A program made the position numbers and the translations under genes. Below the pieces are notes generated by a model. The model worked only from the letters and a program-made list of their open reading frames with translations, made no database searches and was not told the origin of the DNA. This document shows, in pieces, positions 17,003 to 27,680 of a stretch of 64,000 bases of DNA (the first letter of the stretch is position 1; every line of letters starts with the position of its first letter). The stretch comes from Schleiferilactobacillus perolens DSM 12744 (GTDB lineage: Bacteria > Bacillota > Bacilli > Lactobacillales > Lactobacillaceae), in NCBI RefSeq assembly GCF_001435585.1, contig NZ_AZEC01000005.1, forward strand, positions 1 to 64,000, in the 5' to 3' direction.

Positions 17003-18415
17003 TTATTGGGCAAGTCGGTAAATGGCATCTGCATAAATTGCTGTGGCTTGCCACAGTTCGGCCAAGGGGATGTATTCATTGGCCTGATGCATGACACTTT
17101 CTTGATCGGGCATCTCGGCACCGAAGGCGACACCACGGGGAATGATGCGGCCATAGGTGCCGCCGCCGACAATTCCCTCGCTGCCTTGGTGCCCTGTATG
17201 ATCTTTATAGACCTGCAACAAGGTTTTCACCAATGGATCTTTCCCACTGACATAATGCGGGGTCTCCGGTGTACCCAGAATCGTACTGGTCACAACATTG
17301 GCACCGATCGTTTGGACAATGCGCCGATTAATCTGCTCTGCCGTTATTCCTTGGGGAAAACGCACATTAATCGTCACATTGGCTTGATGATTTTCAAGGG
17401 AGAAGTTGAACAGATCAGCACTGCTGGTCAAATCACCCATCAAATCATCATGATGTGCGATCCTTAGTGCGGTACCATCTGTATCTTTGGCCAGATATTG
17501 GCTGATCACATGAACGAATGCAGCACCGTGACCGCTCAATGGCTGACTGTCCAGGAATAATGCGAGATAATTTGGCGCGTTGATGCCGGTGTCCGGTTGC
17601 GAGGCATGCGCGCCTTTACCAGTGACGTTCAATTGAATTGCATCCCCATGACCGGTGATTGTTCCGTCCACGGGATGGGATGCCAGAAACGAGTCAAATC
17701 GTTGTTGCAGTTCCCCTGGATTTGCCCCGGTAATGACCGCACTGGCCGTACCAGGCACCATGTTGTCGCGAATTCCAGCGGTGAAGGATTGTAATGTGTA
17801 TTCACCGCTGATCTTGTTTTTTGGTGGTAAGACGTCGATCTTAAATGAGGCGATCCCTTTTTCACCATTGATAATGGGGAATTCTGCGTCAGGGGAGAAA
17901 CCAAAATCGGGCGTTGGTTCTGTTTTAAGGTAGCGGTGAATACCAACCCATTCACTTTCTTCATCTGTGCCGAAAATAAAATGAATTTGCTTGTGGACGC
18001 TCAGCCCTAAATCCTTCACGATTTTGAGACCGTAATACGCCGCCATCGCCGGTCCTTTGTCGTCAGCTGTACCGCGGCCATATAGTCGGTCGTTCTTGAT
18101 CACAGGCTGATACGGATCGGTCTGCCAGCCATCACCGGCGGGCACTACGTCCACATGGGCAAAGAGACCAAGGATTTCGGCGCCGCTGCCATAGGCAATG
18201 CGGCCAGCGACATTATCCACGTTCTTCGTGGTGAAACCGTCGCGGCGGCCGAAAGTGAGCATTGTGTCTAATGCTTTGGCTGGTCCTGGTCCCAACGGAT
18301 AATCTGCAGTGGCGTGTTGAACATCCCGCTCAGAATTAATGCGCAATAAATCATGTAAATCTGCAAGAAGCGCACCCTTACGCTTATCAACTTCTGCTTG
18401 CCAATCAATCGTCAT
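17003..18415 (-). CDS. pepV: Dipeptidase PepV (M20 family)
   Basis: Cytosolic zinc dipeptidase of 470 residues with broad specificity for unblocked dipeptides, typical of lactobacilli. Zinc site residues: His87 and Asp89 (FAHVDVVP), Asp119 (ADDKGP), Glu152/Glu153 (GTDEESEW). C-terminal GGGTYGR and ME-type segments complete the fold. AAGGAGTG lies before the ATG. Downstream of the ArsR gene on the same strand by 37 bp, so possibly co-transcribed with it, although an independent promoter cannot be excluded. Confidence 0.95.
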   Translation of the reverse strand: MTIDWQAEVDKRKGALLADLHDLLRINSERDVQHATADYPLGPGPAKALDTMLTFGRRDGFTTKNVDNVAGRIAYGSGAEILGLFAHVDVVPAGDGWQTDPYQPVIKNDRLYGRGTADDKGPAMAAYYGLKIVKDLGLSVHKQIHFIFGTDEESEWVGIHRYLKTEPTPDFGFSPDAEFPIINGEKGIASFKIDVLPPKNKISGEYTLQSFTAGIRDNMVPGTASAVITGANPGELQQRFDSFLASHPVDGTITGHGDAIQLNVTGKGAHASQPDTGINAPNYLALFLDSQPLSGHGAAFVHVISQYLAKDTDGTALRIAHHDDLMGDLTSSADLFNFSLENHQANVTINVRFPQGITAEQINRRIVQTIGANVVTSTILGTPETPHYVSGKDPLVKTLLQVYKDHTGHQGSEGIVGGGTYGRIIPRGVAFGAEMPDQESVMHQANEYIPLAELWQATAIYADAIYRLAQ

Positions 18416-18452
18416 AAATTAAACACTCCTTAAAAAGTAAAAGATACAGTGA

Positions 18453-18812
18453 TTACTGTGGTTTCTCGGATGCGTGGGCGAGACTTTGGGAGAAGATGTT
18501 GATGACGTGATCGTCAGCCAGTGAATAATATACTTCTTTGCCCTCTTTGCGGCTTTTGACTAACTTGGATTGTTTCAGCAACCGCAGTTGGTGAGAAACA
18601 GAAGATTGGGACATCTCTAGAATATCTGCGATATCGTAAACCCGAAGTTCTGATTCATACAAGGCAAACAGGATCTTGGCCCTGGTTCCATCGGCAAACA
18701 TTTTTAACATACTGGTCATGGCTGTAATGGTCGGTTCAGTAGGTAATTTATCCTTCACTTCGGCCACCAGCCCGATGTGATCAATTTGACTGGGATCTTC
18801 TCTTGACATCAT
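18453..18812 (-). CDS. ArsR/SmtB-family metal sensor with alpha-5 site
   Basis: Winged helix repressor of 119 residues. The recognition helix region is MSQSSVSHQLRLLKQ (about 67-81). The alpha-3 site cysteines of CadC/ArsR are missing (ELRVYDIAD where those have Cys), but the C-terminal helix carries Asp100, His102, His113 and Glu116, spaced exactly as the zinc ligands of SmtB (D-x-H-x10-H-x2-E). It should thus sense zinc or a similar divalent metal. Its ATG overlaps the stop of the glycerophosphodiesterase gene (ATGA), so the two are co-transcribed. Confidence 0.85.
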   Translation of the reverse strand: MMSREDPSQIDHIGLVAEVKDKLPTEPTITAMTSMLKMFADGTRAKILFALYESELRVYDIADILEMSQSSVSHQLRLLKQSKLVKSRKEGKEVYYSLADDHVINIFSQSLAHASEKPQ

Positions 18813-20236
18813 GATGTGCGCTCCTTCTTAATTGACTGGGCGGTGATTGTCCCAGGGGTCACTGTGGCAAAAGGTCCAGACTGGCTGACAATGGCTGCCG
18901 GTTTAATCAGTTGACTGCCAGGAACAAGTGCCGCCAGATTCAATAACGCAATCCGATCAGCGGCTTTTTCACCAAAATAAGCACTTAATTGGGTTGTGAA
19001 TTGGGTCGGCCGGGCAGAAGGCAGAGTAAGTAAAAGAGAAGCCGTATTTACCCAACCGCGGTCAGTTTTTACCCATACGGAACTGTTGACCACTTTAATG
19101 GCATCAATCGTATACTGGCGGTTGGGCCGTAAAGATCCTGTTTTATTTTGGGGATGCGTCGGTGAGTTGTAACCCACTGCTGATGATTGATGCGCTCGTA
19201 ATTGGACTTTGGCATCCACAAAAGGCACTAAATTTGGACACAATGTTTCGGGGTTCACGTAATCGGCATCCACAAAGGTGTTTTCACCCACTTGATAAAA
19301 CGCGCGGCCCTTCATGGCCACGTATTGGGTAGCATGCAAAGTGATGCCCGGGGTGGCGGTATGTTGATTGGGGACGAGGGCGTAGGGGTTTTCATAAGTG
19401 GCAATGGGGCGGTCACTGACCACCGCTACATCATCGCTAATGGTCTTCAGGTCAGCTTCACCTTTGAGCTGTTGGTATTCATGGCCCACTTCAGGATAAT
19501 TTGTGACGACCCCATCGATGGGCAGATTGACGACTGAATCCCAGTGCTTTTGCTTTTCAGTCATTTCATCCCAAACATAGACCTTTTGGCCAATGTAATG
19601 CAATTGGTTGACCAATTGTGGCGTGACAATTTCTGAAGAAATATTAACGCCGGTGGTCACGGTGAATCGTTCGAAGTTCAACCGGCCCAGAGAGCCAGCA
19701 ATAAAGATACGGGGAATGGCGGGCATCAGTTTCTTCATTTCGGCTAAACTCTCATATGAAAAGCTGTGCACCATCACGCGATTCTCCATATGGTACTTTT
19801 GAATCAGTGCCACCAGTAACGCTTCCATGTTTTTAGGATTGCCATGTTTCGTCTTTTTGGTCTCGATCAAAAATTTGGCCTTTGGATTGCTTTGAAAGTG
19901 GGCAAAAACCTCGTCCAAACTATGAATGGGTTCACCGTTAGCTTGATGCAGTTTCTGCAACTCGGCAAAAGGATGTTCACTGACAATGGCGTGGGTGTTG
20001 GTCACACGGTAAAGATCCCGGTCGTGACTGACCACCAGCACATTATCTTGACTGACATGGACATCGAGTTCGACATAGTTAGCGCCATGGGTGAACGCTG
20101 AGTCGATGCTTTGGAAAGTTTCTTCTGGGGCATTGAGCGGATCACCGCGGTGACCAACCACAACAAATGCCGTGGTCAATACATATATACCGAGTAACAG
20201 AAACAAAACGGACCATTTTCTCACGAATCTTGACAC
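18809..20236 (-). CDS. Secreted/anchored glycerophosphodiester phosphodiesterase with SH3-like tail
   Basis: Protein of 475 residues. One N-terminal hydrophobic helix (about 8-28) is a signal or membrane anchor. A GDPD domain follows (29-255): GHRG near residue 28, E-E-T near 39, E-L-D-V-H-x-S-x-D near 56 and S-H-D-R-D. It should cleave glycerophosphodiesters, for instance from lipids or teichoic acid, outside the membrane. The C-terminal 200 residues hold SH3-like repeats (YVAMKGRAFYQVGENTFVDA; VWVKTDRGWVNTAS) as found in wall-binding lactobacillar proteins. The start is GTG. It is coupled to the downstream ArsR gene, an unexpected pairing. Confidence 0.88.
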   Translation of the reverse strand: MSRFVRKWSVLFLLLGIYVLTTAFVVVGHRGDPLNAPEETFQSIDSAFTHGANYVELDVHVSQDNVLVVSHDRDLYRVTNTHAIVSEHPFAELQKLHQANGEPIHSLDEVFAHFQSNPKAKFLIETKKTKHGNPKNMEALLVALIQKYHMENRVMVHSFSYESLAEMKKLMPAIPRIFIAGSLGRLNFERFTVTTGVNISSEIVTPQLVNQLHYIGQKVYVWDEMTEKQKHWDSVVNLPIDGVVTNYPEVGHEYQQLKGEADLKTISDDVAVVSDRPIATYENPYALVPNQHTATPGITLHATQYVAMKGRAFYQVGENTFVDADYVNPETLCPNLVPFVDAKVQLRAHQSSAVGYNSPTHPQNKTGSLRPNRQYTIDAIKVVNSSVWVKTDRGWVNTASLLLTLPSARPTQFTTQLSAYFGEKAADRIALLNLAALVPGSQLIKPAAIVSQSGPFATVTPGTITAQSIKKERTS

Positions 20237-20556
20237 TTCCCTGTTTAGCGAATTGCTGAAAATAGTGTATCATAAAAAAGCAAAGAGCGTTGTCGCAGCG
20301 GGTTTAAGAGTCGCTGCTGCGTCGTGCCAAAGCTGCGCAGTCTCCGGTTGAAAGGGGCTGGAACGCTGTGACGGCGGTTTGAGCCCGCAAAGTGCGCGGT
20401 CTCAAACACGCCTAACCACATCCGCGCAAAAAGCGCGCGGTGTGGTTTCCACGGCTGAGCCCCTTTCAACCTACGACTGCTCCGCAATGGCACTGGTGAT
20501 CACTTTAATAAAAGACTAATTGAACCAATGCCTGCAAAGTGAGGAGGGGACGTTGG
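20237..20556. other. Divergent intergenic region dominated by a palindromic element
   Basis: About 320 bp between the divergent phosphodiesterase and DUF membrane gene. More than half is family 1 element copy b. The 80 bp next to the phosphodiesterase contain a smaller GC-rich hairpin (GCAGC / GCTGC near 20295-20318). No ORF is credible and I cannot place the promoters with confidence. Confidence 0.6.
20324..20493 (-). repeat. Family 1 palindromic element, copy b (full, 170 bp)
   Basis: Terminal inverted repeats GTGCCA...TGGCAC. Inside are three nested stems: an outer arm (GGTTGAAAGGGGCT with AGCCCCTTTCAACC), hairpin B at 20377-20407 (GTTTGAG / CTCAAAC) and hairpin A at 20414-20447 (AACCACA / TGTGGTT plus GC pairs). 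Its complement aligns along its length with copy c at 27434-27647. Confidence 0.85.
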
Positions 20557-21246
20557 ATGGATTTTGATCAATGGGTTTTTATTGAGCGGTTTATTAATAC
20601 GGCACTGCCCGTGATTTTGGTCAGTGGGCTGATTGTGTTTACCATTGGCGCACTCCTGCTCGGACCGCGATATAAGGAGCGGCGGCGATGGGGGATTGGC
20701 ATGATGGTAATCAGTGCAGTGGGCTTAGCGGCGGCTGCCATTTTTATGTTTACCCCTAGCACACGTCATTATATGAAAGAATTCGGTCATGTGACCCCGC
20801 GCGTGCGCGTTGAACGGCCATCCTTTTTCGGCTACACACCGGAAAGTGAGCGGATCGTGGGGGCTTATTCGGTCGTGCAAAATGATCAGGATATGAAGCA
20901 GCTAACGATGTACAGTCGACAGCCTGTGCGCGAAACTGTCCGCCTAGTGGGCTACGCAGATGGCAGTTATTACTTCTATGTCGGCCAAAATGTGACGCCA
21001 GTCAATTATAGCGGTCCGGTGACAAAAAAACAGGTCACGGCGCCTTATTTGACGGGATATCGATACACACTCAACGATCGTCGGTATCGGCAAATCGGAT
21101 TTATTACGCCGGATCGTTATTCCACATTGGCACTCGTTGTTCCGACAAATTGGAAGGTTAAGACACCAAGCAATGATGTGTTAGAAAACGCCAAAAGGTT
21201 GGTTCGCTTGGGGACCAAGTGGACCACAGAGGAGACGACTAATTGA
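20557..21246 (+). CDS. Two-TM membrane protein of unknown function
   Basis: Protein of 229 residues. Two membrane helices (about 13-33 and 43-64) are joined by a short basic loop (RYKERRR), leaving a C-terminal domain of about 160 residues, probably outside the cell, rich in R/Y/V with repeated YADGSYYFYVG-like strands. I do not recognise the family. The ATG at 20557 is preceded at the right distance by AGGAGGGG, whereas the GTG at 20539 lies in front of that site. Its stop overlaps the next ATG (TGATG), so it is coupled to the acetyltransferase. Confidence 0.75.
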   Translation: MDFDQWVFIERFINTALPVILVSGLIVFTIGALLLGPRYKERRRWGIGMMVISAVGLAAAAIFMFTPSTRHYMKEFGHVTPRVRVERPSFFGYTPESERIVGAYSVVQNDQDMKQLTMYSRQPVRETVRLVGYADGSYYFYVGQNVTPVNYSGPVTKKQVTAPYLTGYRYTLNDRRYRQIGFITPDRYSTLALVVPTNWKVKTPSNDVLENAKRLVRLGTKWTTEETTN

Positions 21247-21800
21247 TGGACATATTTCAAGCATTACCTGCGCAATGGCAAGATGAATCGACAAGGCTGG
21301 TATTTCGCTTGGCGCAACCCAGTGACGGCGCCACCTTTTATCCCCAGTGGAAAGACCCGGTGGTGGCGCGCCAATTGGGGATGGTGCCGGCCGCTAGTTT
21401 AAGCGCTGTCCAGACGAAGCTTGGTTACGATCTGGGGCAAGCACAGATTGGCGCAGCTGGCCGTTATGTGGTCGTCAAATCTGGCCGACCGGTTGGGATC
21501 GTTGGCTTCAATGACATTGATCAAACGGATGCACGGACTGAGATTGGTTATGAGGTGCTCCCTGAATTTCAAGGGCAGGGCCTCGGGCAGCGTATCGTGG
21601 CTGCCATGGTACGCCAGGCGTGGGGGGCGCTGTCCTTAAATCGAGTCAGCGCCGGGGTGCTGCCGGATAATTTAGCCTCCCAGAAGGTTTTGACGCACAA
21701 TCATTTCATCCAGGAAGGGCGGTTGCGTCAATTTCAACGGATCGGTGATCAGCTCACCGATTTAATTGTGTTCAGCAAAGTAAAAAATTTGGATGCTTAG
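21246..21800 (+). CDS. GNAT-family N-acetyltransferase (RimJ/RimL-like)
   Basis: Protein of 184 residues with the acyl-CoA-binding signature E-F-Q-G-Q-G-L-G-Q-R near residue 110 and an L-S-L-N-R-V-x-A-G-V strand next to it, as in RimJ/RimL acetyltransferases that modify N-terminal residues or small amines. The substrate cannot be told from sequence. It starts with ATG overlapping the upstream stop by one base; a TTG three bases earlier is less likely. Confidence 0.82.
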   Translation: MDIFQALPAQWQDESTRLVFRLAQPSDGATFYPQWKDPVVARQLGMVPAASLSAVQTKLGYDLGQAQIGAAGRYVVVKSGRPVGIVGFNDIDQTDARTEIGYEVLPEFQGQGLGQRIVAAMVRQAWGALSLNRVSAGVLPDNLASQKVLTHNHFIQEGRLRQFQRIGDQLTDLIVFSKVKNLDA

Positions 21801-21815
21801 AAAGCGGGAATTAAT

Positions 21816-22142
21816 GTGCCAGATAAAGCAGTGAATCGTTACCAGACCTTGGATTTGATTGAACAAATCACCCGGTTGGACGGTTCCCAATATTTTGAAG
21901 TGAGTAATATGTTTATGAATGGCCGCGCAGAATTAGCGGCCAATCGGGGGATGATTAAAGAAGTGCGGATTATCCAACTTAATATTGCCCATACCCGGGC
22001 CGTACAGGCGTATGAAAAATACATCAATGATACGTACAAAATGCCGCCGGAAGACTTTACCAAGTGGGAAGAGTGGCAAAAGCCGGCAGGTCCGGTGAGA
22101 GATGCTTTTGAGGAAATTCTAAAGACTAACCACGTCGGTTAG
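21816..22142 (+). CDS. Small conserved hypothetical protein
   Basis: Protein of 108 residues, mostly helical, no signal peptide or membrane segment, W-rich near the end (TKWEEWQKPAGPV). It starts with GTG at 21816, 15 bp after the acetyltransferase, with AAAGCGGG ahead, and reads as the last gene of that operon. Its stop codon overlaps the stop of the convergent ABC-F gene by four bases, an unusually tight tail-to-tail arrangement with no room for a terminator. No function can be assigned. Confidence 0.65.
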   Translation: MPDKAVNRYQTLDLIEQITRLDGSQYFEVSNMFMNGRAELAANRGMIKEVRIIQLNIAHTRAVQAYEKYINDTYKMPPEDFTKWEEWQKPAGPVRDAFEEILKTNHVG

Positions 22143-24073
22143 TCGGTTTGATCATCCAACTCGGTTAATTTGTTTTCCCAATCGTGTTCAGCCTGATGAC
22201 GTTTGTTTTGAAGTGCAGTGAGCTGTTCTTGCAGTGACTGCATTTTTTTGTAGTCTGTTAATGCTGCTGGATCGGCCATGCTTTCCTGCAGTTTGGCCTC
22301 CTCATGACTGTATTGGTCGATTTGGGCCTCCAAAGCGGCAACTTCTCTGGTTAACTTGCGTTGGTTACGCTGGGCCGCCTTGGTTTCTTCAAAGTCTTGC
22401 TGATTTTCCGTCTTTTCTACTGCCACCGGTTGGGCATCAGCCGGTGTGGCCTGTTCACTTGCTAAGGCGTCTTCTTCAGCTTTTTTGGCAATGTAGTAAT
22501 CGTAATTGCCCAAGTAATGGGTGCTGCCGTCTTTTGAAAGGACGTAAGTATGGTTGGCCAGCGCGTTGATGAAATACCGGTCATGGGAAACAAATAGAAT
22601 TGTCCCGGCAAAATCAGTCAGGGCGTTTTCCAGCACTTCCTTTGATTCGATGTCCAGATGGTTGGTTGGTTCATCTAAGATCAAGAAGTTGTCGTGGTCC
22701 AACGCCAGCTTCACCAGACTAAGACGGGCCTTTTCGCCACCGGATAGATCAGCGACTCCTTTGAGTACATCATCACCGCGGAATAAGAAACTACCCAGGA
22801 CTGCCCGAATATCTTTTTCGGCCATGGTCGGGTGATCATCCCAGACCTCATTGAGTACGGTTTTTTCTGGATGCAAAATCATTTGTTCCTGATCGTAGTA
22901 TCCCACGACGACGCCCGTGCCGAATAACACCGTGCCCGCGAGGAAGGGAATTTTGCCTAAAATACTCTTCAATAAAGTCGATTTACCAATCCCATTGGGA
23001 CCGATGATGGCCGTACGGTCACCTTTGTCTACGTTGATGTTGATGGGTCCAGACATGGGATGATCAGCTGTGTAACCCACCGTTGCGTCCTTGACCCGTA
23101 AAACATCATGGCCGCTGCTGCGTTCTTGGGTAAACGAAAAACGAATGGTTTTATCTGGACCGGTGGGTTTTGGCAAACGAACCATTTTTTCGAGTTTCTT
23201 CCGGCGCGATTGGGCCATTTTTGTGGTGGAGGCGCGGACGATGTTCTTTTGAATATAGTCTTCTAATTTAGCAATTTCTTCTTGCTGTTTTTCGTATGCT
23301 TTCCAGGCCAACTCGGAGCGTTGTTCCCGTTCTCCTAAGTATTTTGAGTAATTGCCGGTGTAACGAGTCGTTCCAGTGGGGCGTAATTCGACGATTTGAG
23401 TGGTTAATTTATCCAGGAAATACTGGTCATGAGAAACTAGCAATAACGCTCCAGGATAATTACGCAGGTAACCTTCCAGCCAAGTGAGCGTATCAATGTC
23501 TAAGTGGTTGGTTGGTTCGTCCAGAATCAGCAGCTGGCGTTTTTCCAGTAAGAGTTTGGCCAAGGCTAAGCGCGATTTCTCGCCACCAGATAAAGTGGCA
23601 ATTGGCTTATCATAAACATCTGGGCCAAACTTGAACCCAGCTAAGACAGTACGAATTTCGGCCTCGTAGCCATAACCGTTTTGCTCCGTAAAATCGTGAC
23701 TGAGCCGATCATAGGTCGAGAGTAAGTTTTCGTTATGCGGATCAGCACCCATTTGCTGCTCTAATTCGTGAATTTGGGTAGCCATCTTTCGAAGATCAGT
23801 GAACGCTGTTAACATTTCCGCATAGATTGTTCGCGTTGTATCTAAGCCAGAATCCTGTGCTAAATAACCCCAGTTCAGATTGTTGGCAAAACTGATTTGA
23901 CCAGCGGTTGGTTCCTCCTCGCCGATAATGGTTTTAATGAATGTTGATTTACCGACACCGTTAGGGCCCACCAGTCCGATGCGGTCATGGTCCTGGACGA
24001 CTAGATTGGCGTCTGTAAATATTGGTATGGCATTGAATTCTTTGCGCACATGCTGTGCTTGTAATAAAATCAC
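22139..24073 (-). CDS. ABC-F family ATPase (YdiF-like)
   Basis: Soluble tandem ABC ATPase of 644 residues acting on ribosomes. Two ATPase domains each have Walker A (GPNGVGKST near 37; GPNGIGKST) and the LSGGEK signature (SRLALAKLLLEK; ARLSLVKLALD). They are joined by a basic P-site-tRNA-interaction linker (about 240-310), and there is a C-terminal coiled coil rich in E/Q/K. There are no membrane segments. The start GTG at 24073 follows AAAGGTG and gives the family N-terminus ILLQAQHVRK; a longer frame upstream is unlikely. Location beside rex and groESL matches Bacillus ydiF, a housekeeping member, rather than a resistance type. Confidence 0.93.
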   Translation of the reverse strand: MILLQAQHVRKEFNAIPIFTDANLVVQDHDRIGLVGPNGVGKSTFIKTIIGEEEPTAGQISFANNLNWGYLAQDSGLDTTRTIYAEMLTAFTDLRKMATQIHELEQQMGADPHNENLLSTYDRLSHDFTEQNGYGYEAEIRTVLAGFKFGPDVYDKPIATLSGGEKSRLALAKLLLEKRQLLILDEPTNHLDIDTLTWLEGYLRNYPGALLLVSHDQYFLDKLTTQIVELRPTGTTRYTGNYSKYLGEREQRSELAWKAYEKQQEEIAKLEDYIQKNIVRASTTKMAQSRRKKLEKMVRLPKPTGPDKTIRFSFTQERSSGHDVLRVKDATVGYTADHPMSGPININVDKGDRTAIIGPNGIGKSTLLKSILGKIPFLAGTVLFGTGVVVGYYDQEQMILHPEKTVLNEVWDDHPTMAEKDIRAVLGSFLFRGDDVLKGVADLSGGEKARLSLVKLALDHDNFLILDEPTNHLDIESKEVLENALTDFAGTILFVSHDRYFINALANHTYVLSKDGSTHYLGNYDYYIAKKAEEDALASEQATPADAQPVAVEKTENQQDFEETKAAQRNQRKLTREVAALEAQIDQYSHEEAKLQESMADPAALTDYKKMQSLQEQLTALQNKRHQAEHDWENKLTELDDQTD

Positions 24074-24290
24074 GAGTTTACACCTTTCTGACGGGCAAAT
24101 TTTATTCCTTGAATACACAGTTATTTTCACAAATCATTGTACCGAAGAAACAGGCAGACAACAATGTGAAATAATTTGTGATTTATTTGCTTTTTAGCTT
24201 GAGAAAACGTATCATTTGTTTACGAAATGTTCGTGGTGACTTGGGAGACCCCTTTAATCCCACCAAACCCGAACATTCTTGAGCAATTCA

Positions 24291-24312
24291 CACGGCCTCC
24301 TTGGAGGCCGTG
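24291..24312 (+). promoter_or_regulatory. GC-rich hairpin in the rex leader
   Basis: CACGGCCTCC-TT-GGAGGCCGTG, a perfect 10-bp stem that ends 11 bp before the rex ribosome site (AAGGAGG at 24324-24330). It has no T-run. It could shield or present the ribosome site or stabilise the mRNA 5' end. Confidence 0.5.
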
Positions 24313-24336
24313 CAATCAGGCACAAGGAGGGCCAAA

Positions 24337-25017
24337 ATGGCAGATTTTAAAATTCCAAAGGCAACTGCCAAGCGTCTACCGTTATATTATCGCTATCTCA
24401 ACTTTTTACATACTGCTGGGAAAGGTAAAGTCTCATCGACTGAGTTATCCGAAGCAGTAAAGGTTGATTCGGCAACAATCCGGCGAGATTTCTCATACTT
24501 CGGTGCGTTAGGCAAGCGTGGTTATGGGTACGATGTAGATTCGCTCTTGACGTTTTTTGCCAAGACATTGAATCAAGATCACCTCACCAACGTCGCACTC
24601 ATCGGTGTGGGCAATCTCGGTCATGCTTTGTTGAATTACAATTTTCGGCAGACTAACTCGGTGCGCATCTCAGCGGCATTTGACATCGATCCCGATATCA
24701 CCGGCAAGATTCAAAGCGGCGTGCCCATTTATCCGATGGACGAATTGGAGACCCAATTGCTAGATCAGCAAATTGATATCGTCATCTTGACGGTACCGAC
24801 CCAATCAGCTCAGGATATCACGGATCGTTTAGTGAAAGCTAACGTTCATGGCATCTTAAACTTCACGCCGATCCGCATCTCCGTCCCAGACACCGTCCGG
24901 GTACAAAACGTGGACCTAGTCAATGAACTCCAGACTCTAATCTACTTCATCGACCACTATCCCAATTCAGACAAGAGCAAAAAAGAGAAAGAACCAGAAA
25001 CAAACGAAACAAAGTAA
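24337..25017 (+). CDS. rex: Redox-sensing transcriptional repressor Rex
   Basis: NAD(H)-responsive repressor of 226 residues. N-terminal winged helix 1-80 ([20 protein letters not shown] is the diagnostic stretch) and a Rossmann domain with G-V-G-N-L-G at 90-95. When NADH is high it leaves its operators and allows fermentation genes such as adhE to be expressed. AAGGAGG is 7 bp upstream of the ATG. The C-terminus is a charged K/E tail. It is followed by a terminator. A matching Rex operator is present at adhE in this same window. Confidence 0.96.
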   Translation: MADFKIPKATAKRLPLYYRYLNFLHTAGKGKVSSTELSEAVKVDSATIRRDFSYFGALGKRGYGYDVDSLLTFFAKTLNQDHLTNVALIGVGNLGHALLNYNFRQTNSVRISAAFDIDPDITGKIQSGVPIYPMDELETQLLDQQIDIVILTVPTQSAQDITDRLVKANVHGILNFTPIRISVPDTVRVQNVDLVNELQTLIYFIDHYPNSDKSKKEKEPETNETK

Positions 25018-25036
25018 TTGAATCGGCGCACATTAA

Positions 25037-25070
25037 CTCCGCAGAGGAATATGCTTCTGCGGAGCTTTTT
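25037..25070 (+). terminator. Intrinsic terminator after rex
   Basis: CTCCGCAGA / TCTGCGGAG stem (25037-25045 with 25056-25064) and a T-run. Confidence 0.88.
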
Positions 25071-25204
25071 GGTTGTACTCGGCTCATCATGCTTTCTTGC
25101 CAGCAGTGTCAATGGCGCACTTGGCGCTGCCGGTGAGAAATGGAAAATCTCCCAGCACGATTAGCAGTCTATGGCCAACAGTGCAAATAATTTGCTGAAA
25201 AGTG

Positions 25205-25232
25205 TTGCATTCCAACCCGAAAATGATATCAT
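25205..25232 (+). promoter_or_regulatory. groESL promoter
   Basis: TTGCAT (25205-25210), 16-bp spacer, TATCAT (25227-25232) with TGA before it; the CIRCE operator follows 11 bp downstream. Confidence 0.6.
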
Positions 25233-25243
25233 AGAACATGTGA

Positions 25244-25270
25244 TTAGCACTTAGCTGTGTTGAGTGCTAA
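25244..25270. promoter_or_regulatory. CIRCE element (HrcA operator)
   Basis: TTAGCACTT-N9-GAGTGCTAA, one mismatch from the canonical inverted repeat. It lies between the groES promoter and start codon, so HrcA should repress groESL until heat shock. Confidence 0.95.
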
Positions 25271-25315
25271 GTGACTAACAACTATTGATGATAACTGTTT
25301 TAGGAGGGATTCTTC

Positions 25316-25600
25316 GTGTTAAAACCATTAGGCGATCGGGTCATCGTTAAGGTCCAAGAAGCAGAGGAACAAACAGTCGGCGGTATTGTGCTGGCTAGCA
25401 ACGCCAAAGAGAAACCACAAACGGGTGAAATCGTTGCGGTTGGCGAGGGTGCTTTGACTGATAGCGGCAGCCGTATCAAACCCAGCGTCAAAACTGGTGA
25501 TAAGGTCCTGTTTGACAAATATGCAGGATCCGAAGTACGTTACGACGATCAAAAGTATTTGGTTTTGCATGATAAGGACATCATGGCGATTGTGGAATAA
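25316..25600 (+). CDS. groES: Co-chaperonin GroES
   Basis: The 94-residue heptameric lid of the GroEL chaperonin. The typical start [12 protein letters not shown], the mobile loop [11 protein letters not shown] (about 17-30) and the end D-I-M-A-I-V-E are all present. The start is GTG with TAGGAGGG 7 bp before it. Controlled by the CIRCE operator upstream and co-transcribed with groEL 59 bp downstream. Confidence 0.98.
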   Translation: MLKPLGDRVIVKVQEAEEQTVGGIVLASNAKEKPQTGEIVAVGEGALTDSGSRIKPSVKTGDKVLFDKYAGSEVRYDDQKYLVLHDKDIMAIVE

Positions 25601-25638
25601 TTTTTCCCGCTGTGATCTACGAATATAAAACACAATAA

Positions 25639-27294
<1,656 letters not shown>

Positions 27295-27330
27295 TTAGTG
27301 ACAACTCAGTAGTTGTCTAGTACTTCTCAA

Positions 27331-27371
27331 ACAAGGTCTCGAGTCCATATTTGGATCGGGGCTTTGTTTTT
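27331..27371 (+). terminator. Intrinsic terminator after groEL
   Basis: A 15-bp stem with several G-U pairs (27331-27346 with 27353-27367) and a T5 tail. Confidence 0.7.
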
Positions 27372-27433
27372 GTATGGGAAACTTGAACTGAGAAATTTGG
27401 ATCGGTCTTCTTTTTCGAAGCCTGACAAATCTA

Positions 27434-27647
27434 GTGCTAAAGCGGAGCAATCGGAGGGTGAATGGGGCTCAGCTGTGGGAACCGCAATAAACTTGCCCCG
27501 GTCCTGGGCAAGTTTATATGCGGTTAGGCGACTTTGAGACCGCGTACTTGGCGGGCTCAAAGCGCCGTCACAGCTTGCTACGCCTGCGGCTACGCACTTG
27601 CTGCGCTTCGCAGCCCCGTTCACCCGGAGATTGCGCAGCTTTGGCAC
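27434..27647 (+). repeat. Family 1 palindromic element, copy c (full, 214 bp)
   Basis: Ends GTGCTAAAGCGGAGCA and TTGCGCAGCTTTGGCAC. Outer arm GGGTGAATGGGGCT pairs with AGCCCCGTTCACCC. Hairpin A (27480-27525) has a 19-bp stem with one bulge; hairpin B (27532-27562) has CTTTGAG / CTCAAAG. An extra 40 bp near the right arm (27568-27610) is absent from copies b and d. Confidence 0.85.
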
Positions 27648-27680
27648 GGCAGTAATGGGACTCTTTACCATAGCCTCCAT

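Noticed and set aside
20324-20493. CRISPR or insertion sequence at the repeat-rich intergenic region
   Set aside because: The repeats are nested inverted arms, not spaced direct repeats, and there is no transposase or Cas gene in the window.
24124-24182. Rex autoregulatory box in front of rex
   Set aside because: TTTTCACAAAT and AATTTGTGAT occur but 40 bp apart and TGTGA repeats are direct, so no palindromic Rex operator of normal spacing is formed.
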